A stretch of 64,000 nt of DNA, from the NCBI GenBank assembly GCA_006503475.1, contig RSEH01000088.1:1-64000 (forward strand). Direction: 5' to 3'. The number at the start of each line of letters is the position of its first letter. Position 1 is the stretch's first letter. The translations under genes were made by a program, and so were the position numbers. The notes under the pieces are model-generated. The model saw nothing but the letters and a program-made list of their open reading frames with translations. It did not search any database and was not told the DNA's origin. This document shows, one piece after another, positions 55,822-64,000 of this stretch. This stretch comes from Stentor roeselii. Lineage: Eukaryota; Ciliophora; Heterotrichea; Heterotrichida; Stentoridae.

Positions 55822-56859
55822 ATGCACAAACCTTTATTCCCCACTTTTCGACAGCCAGCCTATGACCTGCCAAGTCGTCCCTCAACAACCAGTGGAATAA
55901 AACTCTTGAAATTTTCAGGTCCCAAGCTTGAAAACCCAGATTCCCTACCTAAAACTTCAGTGACTCCTTTAAAATCATCTCTAAAAGACCCAAAACTAGC
56001 TCGACCGACTTCATCCTCAGGGTGCCAAGTGGACTTCCAAGAAGAATACCAAAAACAACTCGAAAAAGAAATCCTGACCGAGCCTCGGATGCATTTTCTT
56101 CAAGTAAACGACTTAGACCCTGCTTTTTTCCCGGGCCAAACTCCAGACGGCTTCTTAAAATTCCCTCCTGCCAGTCAAAAGTTCTTAACAATCGAAGAAC
56201 TTTCTCTTTCAGAGCCTATTCAACAGTTCAAAGTCCCAAAAGACCAGAAAATTTCTAAAGTTTTCGATGAAAAATCAAAAAATTCAGAAAAAAGTAACAA
56301 AAGTTTAAAAATCGAGGAAAAAACTGAAGAAAAACTAGAAACTCAAGAATTTTATAGAAAAATTGCAGAGGAAAAGTTGAAGTTGATTGAGGAAGAAACA
56401 GCGAAATTAGAAGAAGACATGAAAATGCAAAATGATCAACTTGATCGACTTGATGTGAACTTCAGAGAAAATGCTGAAAGGGACAGAAGAGAAGTAGCTG
56501 CTCGTTTTATTGAGAAAATCACTTCAGAGCAGATATCCAGTGACCCTGATGACAGAGTTTCAAGTGTTTTAGCGAAGAATCAGATTTTATATGAAAGGAT
56601 TCAAAGAGCCTTTACCCCAAGAGTTGAAATTCCGACTATTCATGAAGATTACGACTTGAACGCCAGGGGGGAGCCTTGGGAAGCTAGACAAGCGGCTTTA
56701 GTCAATCAAAGACCTGAGAATATGAAAAGGTCTTCAAACATCGCAGGCAATCCAGTGATCAACAAAAGACTCGCTGCAGCCATGAGCACAGCAGCTTCAG
56801 CCATTCAAGCTTCAAGAGGCACGATAAAGCCAACTGTATTAAAAAAACCAAGAAAATAA
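55822..56859 (+). CDS. Uncharacterised protein with central coiled coil
   Basis: 345 residues. The N-terminal 120 are Pro/Ser-rich (FRQPAYDLPSRPSTTSG), residues 155-225 form a coiled coil (EEKLKLIEEETAKLEEDMKMQ), and the C-terminus is Ala/Arg-rich (NKRLAAAMSTAASAIQAS). Not recognised. It lies between the TRAF-like gene and NUF2 on the same strand with 120 and 41 bp gaps. Confidence 0.72.
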   Translation: MHKPLFPTFRQPAYDLPSRPSTTSGIKLLKFSGPKLENPDSLPKTSVTPLKSSLKDPKLARPTSSSGCQVDFQEEYQKQLEKEILTEPRMHFLQVNDLDPAFFPGQTPDGFLKFPPASQKFLTIEELSLSEPIQQFKVPKDQKISKVFDEKSKNSEKSNKSLKIEEKTEEKLETQEFYRKIAEEKLKLIEEETAKLEEDMKMQNDQLDRLDVNFRENAERDRREVAARFIEKITSEQISSDPDDRVSSVLAKNQILYERIQRAFTPRVEIPTIHEDYDLNARGEPWEARQAALVNQRPENMKRSSNIAGNPVINKRLAAAMSTAASAIQASRGTIKPTVLKKPRK

Positions 56860-56900
56860 AATTATTTAAATAAAGCGCGATATCTTTTCAGTGATCTATA

Positions 56901-58271
56901 ATGATACTCAGTTTTCCTTTACTGTCAGTTCCTGAAATCGTGGCACAAGTTCGTGATTTATTCGGGCTTCACTACCTAAAAGAAGACAATTTGATGAATC
57001 CAAAAAGTGATTTAATCAGACTACTTCTTATTAAACTCTTTTCAGTGCTGAACCCTTCGTTAGAACCGGAGTATTTTAAAATTTCTGATGAAAACCGGCA
57101 AGTTTTTCAATACCCTGAAGCACAAGACACACTTTTTCAGTTTAGAAGACTTTTTCAAGTCTTATCGTCTTATAATAATACTGTGGTCCTTCGAGGCATT
57201 GAAGTGATTTTCAAAGATATCTTAACCCCAGAGCCGAAAAGAACACGCATGATTATTTCAAGTCTACTTAATACTATAAAGTTCATCAATGAGTTCAACA
57301 ATGTTGAACTTAACAAACTTGAACTTTACATTCCTTTCAAAAATTCTAATGCGGAGATACAAGGACTTGAAAATTCTTTGAAAACTGTAAAAAATGAAGT
57401 CGAAGTGCTTCAGAATTTCATGGAAAAAGAAAAAAAAAATATTCAGGAAAAAGATAAAATTATCGGTGGACTTGACTTTGAGTTAAAAAAATTAGTAGAG
57501 AAGAGAGAATGTCTTAAAGATCAGGAAAAGGAAATCAATAAAAAAGAGTCAATCTTGCAAAATGAAATCCTTGAAGTTGAAAACGCAAGAGCAGCAGCTA
57601 AAAAGATTTTACAGAAAAACTATGAACTTATCGTAGATGACCCTCAGATCCTGCTTCAATCACGAGAAGGAAAAGTGAAGCGACAGTCTGATTTAAAAAA
57701 ACAGTCAATAGAAGAAAAAAAACTTAAGAAAAACGCTGAAAGTAATATCGCATTAATCCAGACTTATTTAACTCATGAAAAAACCATTAGAAATATTTTA
57801 GACACTTTTGAAAATAAGCTGGGTGACTACTCGAACATTGAATCCTCAATCAACAAATCTCGTGAAAGGATTTTTTATCTTGAGAAAAAAATAAATGACT
57901 CAGAAAAAAACTTTTCGTCTGTCATTCACGGTTTGGATCAAGAGGAAAAAACTTTAGGATTAGACTGCAACTCACTTCAGTCTAAATCAGACAGATTAAA
58001 ATTAGACATCATCAGGGTCCAGACAGGTTTTGAGCAACATTCAGAGGAATTGGATCAACTCTGTTCTCAGACCTTGAATGTTGAAGAGAAATTACAAAAT
58101 TATCTCGTTGAAATTGAAGAACTTCAAAGAAAAATACAAGAAATTGAAAATAAAAATCGTGAAATAACAGTGATGTTGAAAGAAATAACTGCGAATACTG
58201 ACCAAGCCTGCAGAGATATTATCATCAAATATAATGCAAAAGTAAAGGCAGAGTATATCTTTGTTAAGTAA
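56901..58271 (+). CDS. NUF2: Kinetochore protein NUF2
   Basis: 456 residues. The N-terminal calponin-homology-like domain reads FPLLSVPEIVAQVRDLFGLH and ends in PEPKRTRMIISSLLNTIKFINEF, matching NUF2's PKAKRTxRxLSxIINFxxF. The rest is a continuous coiled coil, with KNYELIVDDPQILLQSREGKVKRQ around residue 242, the region corresponding to NUF2's EKYEIYGDSVDCLPSC. NUF2 pairs with NDC80 to bind spindle microtubules. It supports a conventional NDC80 complex in the micronuclear mitosis of this ciliate. TATAATG start context. Its stop region overlaps the stop of the antisense ankyrin gene by 8 bp. Confidence 0.85.
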   Translation: MILSFPLLSVPEIVAQVRDLFGLHYLKEDNLMNPKSDLIRLLLIKLFSVLNPSLEPEYFKISDENRQVFQYPEAQDTLFQFRRLFQVLSSYNNTVVLRGIEVIFKDILTPEPKRTRMIISSLLNTIKFINEFNNVELNKLELYIPFKNSNAEIQGLENSLKTVKNEVEVLQNFMEKEKKNIQEKDKIIGGLDFELKKLVEKRECLKDQEKEINKKESILQNEILEVENARAAAKKILQKNYELIVDDPQILLQSREGKVKRQSDLKKQSIEEKKLKKNAESNIALIQTYLTHEKTIRNILDTFENKLGDYSNIESSINKSRERIFYLEKKINDSEKNFSSVIHGLDQEEKTLGLDCNSLQSKSDRLKLDIIRVQTGFEQHSEELDQLCSQTLNVEEKLQNYLVEIEELQRKIQEIENKNREITVMLKEITANTDQACRDIIIKYNAKVKAEYIFVK

Positions 58272-58671
58272 GTTTGATTTTGTTTTTAAGATAAGCAACA
58301 ATCATTTTTTTACTATTTTTCCAGTTTTCTATTCTTTTTCTCAGATTTTCCTGCAAAGGATTCAAAGCTGGAGGACTTATCACTGTGAGTCTGCATCCCT
58401 TTTCAAATAAATACTCACTTAGCCAGTCATTTTGGAATCTCAAAGAAAGACTAAGTGCATTTTCTCCATTTCGATCTGAGATGTTCAGGTTAATTCCTTG
58501 TCTTATCAGGTATTTTATTAATTTCATGTTTTTTGTAGGAATCGCCAACATTAGAGCAGACTGGCCGATACTCGTTGTTGTGTTGATGTCAAATGAAGGG
58601 TTCGCAAGTTGACAGAGTTTCATTCGTCGAAGGTTGTTGTTTTGAGCAGATACTAACCAAATAGAATTCAT
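58264..58671 (-). CDS. Small ankyrin-repeat protein
   Basis: 135 residues from MNSIWLVSAQNN. Two to three ankyrin repeats: TSIGQSALMLAIPTKNMKLIKYLIRQGINLNISDRNGENALSLSLRFQNDWLSEYLFEKG. A basic helical tail follows (RKRIENWKNSKKMIVAYLKNKIK). Its 3' end overlaps NUF2's by 8 bp on the opposite strand. It diverges from CLEC16A across 35 bp. Confidence 0.75.
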   Translation of the reverse strand: MNSIWLVSAQNNNLRRMKLCQLANPSFDINTTTSIGQSALMLAIPTKNMKLIKYLIRQGINLNISDRNGENALSLSLRFQNDWLSEYLFEKGCRLTVISPPALNPLQENLRKRIENWKNSKKMIVAYLKNKIKLT

Positions 58672-58706
58672 TATCAAATTATTGATGAATGTAATAAATA
58701 CAGCAA

Positions 58707-60836
58707 ATGAGCATATTCGGAGACACAGGGCTTAAATACACTCAAAGTTCCTTCAGGTAACCGAAAATCAGAGAAATCGCCATGAATTTGACCTCAAACA
58801 AAGAAATTTCAGAACAAAACAAAGAAAAAGTGATCTCTTTGATAATTTCTTTAACTGAAGCCCTAGTGTGGAGTGACCAGAACGCGTCATCATTATTCGA
58901 GTAATCAATAAAAAGTATTTTCATTGACTGTAAACTGATTGAAACCTTAGAGTACATCTTGGTGAATAACCCTGACCGTCATCTGACAATTCAATTACTT
59001 CGATGTTCATCTCTTCTAATTCACAATCTCAGCGACGAGTCATCTAAAAGCTTTTTAATCAGCAGTGGTTTTTTTTCAGAGCTGATCTCGTCTCCCTACG
59101 ATTTTTCAGATGATGAAATCATTGAAAACTACACTTCGATGCTCAAAGGCTTTTCGGTGAACCTCAGTCAAAACCTGCTTCTTCATCTTGTCACTTCGAA
59201 AAATTTCAGTCTTTTTACATGTGCGTTGATGTTTTTTAATCACTCTGAAAATTTAGTGAAAACAGCAGCGAGAACAGTAGTTATCAATATTTTAAAGTGT
59301 AATAGTCACTTAGTGAATAATCCTTATGTTAATGACTACATTGTGGAATCTGGATTTTTCTTCAACTTGGCAAATTCGATCAGAGATTCATTGTCAGCTG
59401 TTTCAAAAGGCATCAAATCGACTTTCTCCAGGCTTGAAGAACTGGTTTTTGATTTGATGGACACGATTTTTTACATAAATGATATTTTTCAGGAACAAAA
59501 CGAAAAATTCAATGAAAAAATTTGGATTTGCTTGAAAAGAGTTGTTATTTTTCCAGTGATTTGTGGAAGTATTATCAATGTTAATGTTATTTTGAATTAT
59601 CATGTACCGATATCTGTCGGGCTTTATTTTCTTTGTCAGCTTTTGTTAAATGTGCCTCAAAATATCGTAAAAAATTTTATACCTGTTCTGCTTTTTCAAG
59701 ATGTTTTACCGAAAAATCTTTTGGAATGCATGAAATCCTCGCTTTGCTCGGAGGATGAGGTTTTAGAGGATCATCTGGAAAATGGTGAAAATGTTGTTTT
59801 GAGTAATTTGAAGTCGTTTATTCAGTGTAGAGATGATGCTTTAGTCGCTCTTAGTCTTAGTTTGGTGCATTCGGCACTTTTGGTATGTAGGAGAAGGGTG
59901 TTGAAAAGGGTTGGGCTATTGCCTGGATTGAGAGATGAGGTTTATATGATGTGGGTTGGAATTGTTGGAGATGTTCTTAGTTTTGAAAATGGATTTAGCT
60001 TTTATACTTACTTAACTGCGACTAAGTGTTTGTATCAAATGCTTTCTAGTGATGTCCAACTCAGCTATTCAGTAATCACTCAAATCTTCAAAAACCTGAC
60101 AATAAAACTATCAGAGCAAATCCTCCACAAATCAGCGAACAAGTCAATCCCTCCCAACTTTTCAAAACTAATGAAAACAAGTTGGGAATACATCCAAAAG
60201 CAAGTCATTCACGAAAAGCAAACAATTCCAATAACTTTCTTAAGCCCAGCACTAGACGAGACAAGATTATCTCAAGAAAGTCAAAGAAGCATTCCAGAAA
60301 CCAAAGAACTTCAGCATTTAATGCGTTGTTTTTGGCTTTATCGTCGAATATATTCAAGTCTTCAACTGCTTGAAGAAGAAAAATCTTACCCAATATCATC
60401 AAGTTTGCTTTCTGATCTAGATCTCTCAAAAACCTACAGAATCACTGACACCTGTTTTTACGATAAACCAAAAATCATTCTGAGAGTCAAGCACAAATCG
60501 AAAATAAGCTCTAAAGTCCTTGTAAGAGATGAAAACTTCTTGATTTTGTTAGGAAAATGTCAAATTGAAGAAGAAAACTACAGAGTCGACTTTATTGAAA
60601 ACTTGACTCAAGTTTTTTTACCTGAAAATGTTAACCCGAAAGTTTTGACTGTTCTTTCGAATACCTCAGGAACACTTGAATTGTGTTTTGATGACCTGAT
60701 GGAATGGTTGTCAATCAAGAATTTTTACGAAAAACAAGTGAAAAATGCGAAAACCTACCAAATGATAGAACTTCAGAATTTTTTAAGAGATCAGAAAAGA
60801 ATAATCGAGTCTTTAGAGGATGTTAAACTGAATTAA
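58707..60836 (+). CDS. CLEC16A: CLEC16A/Ema/GOP-1 orthologue (FPL domain), three exons
   Basis: Exons 58707..58756, 58772..58900 and 58916..60836 give 699 residues. The N-terminus matches the FPL domain: EALVWSDQNASSLFDIFIDCKLIETL, then the PYDFSDDEIIENYTSMLKGFSVNLSQNLLLHLV block that aligns with human KFDFSDEEIMAYYISFLKTLSLKLN, and FFNHSENLVKTAARTVVINILK. CLEC16A and its fly and worm homologues act in endolysosomal trafficking and mitophagy with ubiquitin ligases. The middle is variable and the C-terminus not conserved with animals. The first ORF Met is otherwise only TTG, so the upstream exons are needed. Confidence 0.9.
58757..58771 (+). other. 15-nt intron (CLEC16A, first)
   Basis: GTAACCGAAAATCAG, phase 2, in-frame TAA, A at position 10; joins QSSF-R to EIAMNLTSN. 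Confidence 0.9.
58901..58915 (+). other. 15-nt intron (CLEC16A, second)
   Basis: GTAATCAATAAAAAG, phase 2, in-frame TAA, A at position 10; joins SSLF-D to IFIDCKLIETL, the conserved FPL start. Confidence 0.92.
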
Positions 60837-61786
60837 CCAAGTTTTTTACTTTTACACAAAGAGCTGATAGTTTTTCTCATATAACTCGGCACTTTTTCTT
60901 GAGGAGTCCCGCTGAAATCACAGAGAATTTTATGGTTTCTCCAGGCTTGCAATACTTTTTCATATTTATTTTCATTTCCAGCAAATTCTTGCACTTCTTT
61001 AGAAGAATCCCAAAAGTTTTTTTCAATGACACTTCCATGAAAGCTTTCATCAGTCCTTCGATTTTTGCAGTCATTTATCTGATTTTCCCTAAGAATACTT
61101 TTATAATACCTATCAGGTTCAGTTTCCACCCGAGTAGTCCAGCACGACTCTTCGAGATTACTTTTCGCAGGTTCAGTGAAAACAATCGGATTTCGAGAAG
61201 GTGTTGTCGGTCTTGAGGTAGCCTTCGAAGTGGCTCGAGTGCTGCGAATATATCCCAAGTCCTCTTTTTTCGCCCCAGCAGGTCTCAGAGGACTTTCACT
61301 TCGAGTATCATTTCTTTTACACCCAATTCTATTTTCTCTTCCTTCTCTCGATTCTCTTACTTTCCGAATAGGTTTGAACCAATTTTCTCCTTCAGGGTCT
61401 TTTTTCTTGAAAGTTTTTGAATCGACTTCCCAAGTGGACTGATAACTGAACTTGGGTTGGAAGTCAGGTTTAAAGTCGCTGACAACAGACTTTCTGTAAA
61501 ACTCGTTTTTCTCTTTTCCGAAGAAATCAGATGAAATGTTGTCTTTTGGCTTGTAAGAGTTTTCTCTTCTTCTTATCGGAGTGTCTTCAGAGAAAATGCT
61601 GGACTGGAAAGTTGAAGAAGACCGAAGAGAGGAAGACTCTCGATGAATATTCAGGACTTCTCGGAAGTGACGAGTTCTTGAGCTTAGTATTTGAGCTTGC
61701 TCGATAGTCGCTTGGAAGATAGTGCTTTTTGTGAGTTTTTCTTTGAATGATTCGTTGTTTATTTGAAGTTTCAATTTTGAATCCAT
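60833..61786 (-). CDS. Uncharacterised basic Ser/Arg-rich protein
   Basis: 317 residues, basic and mostly disordered by composition, with a short helical start (FKEKLTKSTIFQATIEQAQIL) and many Ser/Arg clusters (RRRENSYKP, SRPTTPSRNP). A C-terminal helix (YEKVLQAWRNHKIL) is the only ordered-looking part. No family recognised. Its TAA and the CLEC16A TAA share the palindrome TTAA at 60833-60836. Confidence 0.7.
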   Translation of the reverse strand: MDSKLKLQINNESFKEKLTKSTIFQATIEQAQILSSRTRHFREVLNIHRESSSLRSSSTFQSSIFSEDTPIRRRENSYKPKDNISSDFFGKEKNEFYRKSVVSDFKPDFQPKFSYQSTWEVDSKTFKKKDPEGENWFKPIRKVRESREGRENRIGCKRNDTRSESPLRPAGAKKEDLGYIRSTRATSKATSRPTTPSRNPIVFTEPAKSNLEESCWTTRVETEPDRYYKSILRENQINDCKNRRTDESFHGSVIEKNFWDSSKEVQEFAGNENKYEKVLQAWRNHKILCDFSGTPQEKVPSYMRKTISSLCKSKKLG

Positions 61787-61812
61787 TTTCGTTATTTATC
61801 AAGAAGAACTTA

Positions 61813-62466
61813 TTACTCTGAGCCCACCTCGACTAGGAACTTTTCTCTGGTTTTAAATAGACCGTATAGAGTTACACCCATGTCGATGACGATTGTCGCC
61901 ATCGCAAGATAAAAGGCTTCTTTTAACTCGAATTCAGACCTGTCGTGGTCGTCTGAGTGAATGCTGTGGAAGCTTTCGATGTCGGCCGGCTTTATCACCA
62001 GGTACCAAGATAGGAAACCTGATAAAAAGACTAGCTGTGGAAAAACTATCCAAACCCAGATCCTTCTGAATCTGAAAGTAGGAAATATGTAGTTCCAGAT
62101 GTGGAAACCTAGGCAGAGCAATTGCATCATCACTGACAGGTAGCCCATGATCAACATCACCAGACCTGCTTTCTCGATTTTCCTTATGTTATCACAGAAG
62201 CCATTGCAGTAGTGCTTTGTTAGTGGTTTTAAAGACTTGCATGCGTCGTTTTGGACGTCAATTATAAAGTTTTCATTGTCGAATACTGAAAAGTGCTTGA
62301 AGGATTGTGCTGTGATCAGGCCAAACTCCCACCAACAGTACTTTTGCCATTTTCGAAGGGAGATGGCCACGGTTTTCAGGATGATCACACAAATTAGGCC
62401 CAAGGAGTAAATTAACTTGACTTGCTTTGACTTATCTTTTTTGATTTTCTCGATTTCCAAAAGCAT
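61813..62466 (-). CDS. Four-transmembrane protein
   Basis: 217 residues with four hydrophobic segments: VKLIYSLGLICVIILKTVAI, AGLVMLIMGYLSVMMQLLCLGF, IWVWIVFPQLVFLSGFLSWYLVI and FYLAMATIVIDMGVTLYGLF. A lumenal loop of about 65 residues between the first two has three cysteines. The arrangement resembles tetraspan or claudin-like proteins, but no signature is present and it is not assigned. TATAAAATG start context. Confidence 0.75.
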   Translation of the reverse strand: MLLEIEKIKKDKSKQVKLIYSLGLICVIILKTVAISLRKWQKYCWWEFGLITAQSFKHFSVFDNENFIIDVQNDACKSLKPLTKHYCNGFCDNIRKIEKAGLVMLIMGYLSVMMQLLCLGFHIWNYIFPTFRFRRIWVWIVFPQLVFLSGFLSWYLVIKPADIESFHSIHSDDHDRSEFELKEAFYLAMATIVIDMGVTLYGLFKTREKFLVEVGSE

Positions 62467-62601
62467 TTTATACTGTTGATTTGATTTAATCTAGAAAAAT
62501 AGCTATCCTTTAATCCAGATCCCATCACCTTAACCTCCCCCTCCAATGATCTGAACATATCAACATCCACCATATCCAGGTGAGTGAGCAAATCCAATAA
62601 T

Positions 62602-63837
62602 ATGAGTTTAGACAAAAAGAGATACGTTCCCAAATCCCAACCACAGCGACCCTTATCAGACCGTCCAAAAGACACAAGGTTCAAGACAGAAGATGTGACG
62701 AACACAAAAGGCAACGAATGGGAAGACTATTTTTTAAAGCGAGACTTATTGATGGGAATTTTCGATAAAGGCTTCGAAAAACCGTCGCCAGTGCAAGAAG
62801 AAAGCATTCCAGTGATCTTGGCAGGGCAAAGTGTCATAGCTCGAGCGAAGAATGGAACAGGAAAAACTGCTGCATTTGTGATTCCTATACTTGAAAAAGT
62901 TGACGTTTCTTCAGAATACGTTCAGGCTGTGGTCCTTGTGCCCACGAGAGAACTTGCGCTTCAGACCAGCAGTGTTGTTAAGGAACTTGGAAAGTATTTG
63001 AATGTTGAATGCATGGTCAGCACTGGCGGCACACCCTTAAGGGAAGATATTTACAGGTTTTACAAAACAGTTCATGTTCTCGTGGGGACCCCTGGACGCA
63101 TTCTAGACCTAGCTTCAAAAGAAGTAGCAGACCTTTCAAAATCTTCTGTTTTAGTAATGGACGAGGCAGACAAGCTACTCTCTCAGGATTTCCAGCCAAT
63201 AATAGAGCAGCTGCTCGGTTATTTTCCTAAAGTCGTTCAAATCTTGATGTACTCCGCTACTTTTCCATTACACGTTAAAGATTTTTCCGTCAAGTATCTG
63301 CCGAACGCGCAGCTGATCAACTTGATGGACGAGTTGACTTTGAAAGGAGTGACACAATTTTACGCTTATGTTCAAGAAAAAAAGAAAGTTCACTGTTTAA
63401 ACACTTTGTTTTCCAAACTTCAAATCAACCAGGCGATTATTTTTTGCAATTCTACTCTGAGGGTGGAACTCTTGGCAAAGAAAATCACTGAAATCGGATA
63501 TTCTTGCTTTTTTATTCATTCGAAAATGCAGCAGGCTGATCGAAATCGCGTTTTTCATGATTTTAGAAATGGAGGGTGTCGATGTCTGGTGTCTTCTGAT
63601 CTTACTACCAGGGGAATTGATATTCAGACTGTCAATGTTGTTATCAACTTTGATTTTCCGAAGAACTCTGAAACTTACTTGCATCGCATTGGAAGGTCTG
63701 GACGTTTTGGGCATTTAGGACTTGCTATCAACTTTATTACGGATGAGGATAAGGAGAATATGTTTAACATTGAAAGAGAACTTGATACTGAAATTCAACC
63801 GGTTCCTCAAGTTATTGATAAGTCGCTTTATACTTAA
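62602..63837 (+). CDS. DDX6: DEAD-box RNA helicase DDX6/Dhh1
   Basis: 411 residues from ATG 62602 (an in-frame GTG at 62584 is not used). Complete DEAD-box motifs: [13 protein letters not shown] (Q motif), [39 protein letters not shown], and C-terminal [17 protein letters not shown] and [10 protein letters not shown]. The sequence between motifs, including [26 protein letters not shown], is that of DDX6/Dhh1/CGH-1, which represses translation and activates decapping in P-bodies. The usual compact form has no long extensions, as here. Confidence 0.95.
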   Translation: MSLDKKRYVPKSQPQRPLSDRPKDTRFKTEDVTNTKGNEWEDYFLKRDLLMGIFDKGFEKPSPVQEESIPVILAGQSVIARAKNGTGKTAAFVIPILEKVDVSSEYVQAVVLVPTRELALQTSSVVKELGKYLNVECMVSTGGTPLREDIYRFYKTVHVLVGTPGRILDLASKEVADLSKSSVLVMDEADKLLSQDFQPIIEQLLGYFPKVVQILMYSATFPLHVKDFSVKYLPNAQLINLMDELTLKGVTQFYAYVQEKKKVHCLNTLFSKLQINQAIIFCNSTLRVELLAKKITEIGYSCFFIHSKMQQADRNRVFHDFRNGGCRCLVSSDLTTRGIDIQTVNVVINFDFPKNSETYLHRIGRSGRFGHLGLAINFITDEDKENMFNIERELDTEIQPVPQVIDKSLYT

Positions 63838-64000
63838 TAGATAGTTAGTTAGGCATTTTGAGTGAAAGGAATTTGGATTGTGGATGGTTTAGCAGGATAA
63901 GACAAGTTGGAACCCTGGCTGATGAAATCTTAACTGTTGTATCTATTAATAAGGTCAATAGATATATTTTATAAATATTAAAAATACCCTAAAATCAAGT

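Noticed and set aside
62584-62602. GTG start for DDX6; likewise GTG or TTG starts upstream of MIPEP, COG3, PP2C, RBR and the calmodulin-like gene
   Set aside because: Eukaryotic starts are ATG; a suitable ATG lies a short distance downstream in each case, or an upstream exon supplies it.
1-64000. Reassigned stop codons (UAA/UAG as Gln, UGA as Trp) as in other ciliates
   Set aside because: Conserved genes terminate cleanly at TAA, TAG and TGA, and in-frame stops are explained by 15-nt introns.
1-64000. Transposons, virus-like elements, CRISPR arrays, telomere repeats
   Set aside because: No transposase, integrase, capsid or polymerase frame, no terminal repeats, no spaced direct repeats and no telomeric ends were seen.

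Overview
The window looks like a gene-dense macronuclear stretch of a heterotrich ciliate, most likely Stentor or a close relative. It is AT-rich and carries about 52 protein genes in 64 kb on both strands, with almost no intergenic DNA. TAA, TAG and TGA all serve as stops, so the code is standard. Nine introns can be placed with reasonable confidence, and every one is exactly 15 nt (GTA...AG). Such tiny introns together with a standard code are, from established knowledge, the signature of Stentor. The gene content (NUF2, CLEC16A, SNU13, CDC14, DTL, Nup214, COG3, 14-3-3, PP6 SAPS subunit, many coiled-coil and EF-hand proteins) is plainly eukaryotic. I see no transposon, virus-like element, tRNA, rRNA or CRISPR array.

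Layout. 1-10.5 kb: a WD40/TRP-like channel fusion cut by the left edge, mitochondrial intermediate peptidase, an FG-repeat/BTB fusion, an M16 (MPP/bc1-core-like) protein and an inactive-looking USP with RanBP2 fingers. 10.5-20 kb: DTL/Cdt2, two unknowns, ETF-beta, COG3, a 63-residue membrane protein abutting a DNA ligase, and an AN1-like zinc-finger protein. 20-31 kb: zinc-finger and EF-hand proteins, a PP2C pseudophosphatase, several spliced coiled-coil or cytoskeletal-looking proteins, the PP6 SAPS subunit and a membrane protein. 31-41.5 kb: a 1697-residue Nup214-like nucleoporin, small unknowns, a SAP-domain organellar RNA-protein candidate and 14-3-3. 41.5-50 kb: small unknowns, a zinc-knuckle protein, an otubain-like candidate, ankyrin, calmodulin-like, SNU13, citrate synthase, RIIa-like and CDC14 genes. 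50-64 kb: an SLC25 carrier, an RBR-type E3, an intact PP2C, coiled-coil proteins, a TRAF-like protein, NUF2, ankyrin, CLEC16A, a 4-TM protein and DDX6/Dhh1.

No operon-like functional grouping is apparent; neighbours belong to unrelated pathways (mitochondrial metabolism and import, nuclear pore, ubiquitin, cell cycle, cytoskeleton). What unites the region is its architecture. Adjacent genes are separated by 0-35 bp in many places and sometimes overlap at their stops. A TATAAATG box often sits directly on the start codon. Cytosine- and guanine-rich strand patches alternate sharply inside genes.

Start codons were chosen as ATG throughout. Where a reading frame stayed open upstream or was broken by a stop, a 15-nt GTA...AG segment whose removal restores the frame was sought; this rescued the N-termini of seven genes. 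Introns that do not create a stop when read through would be invisible to this approach.
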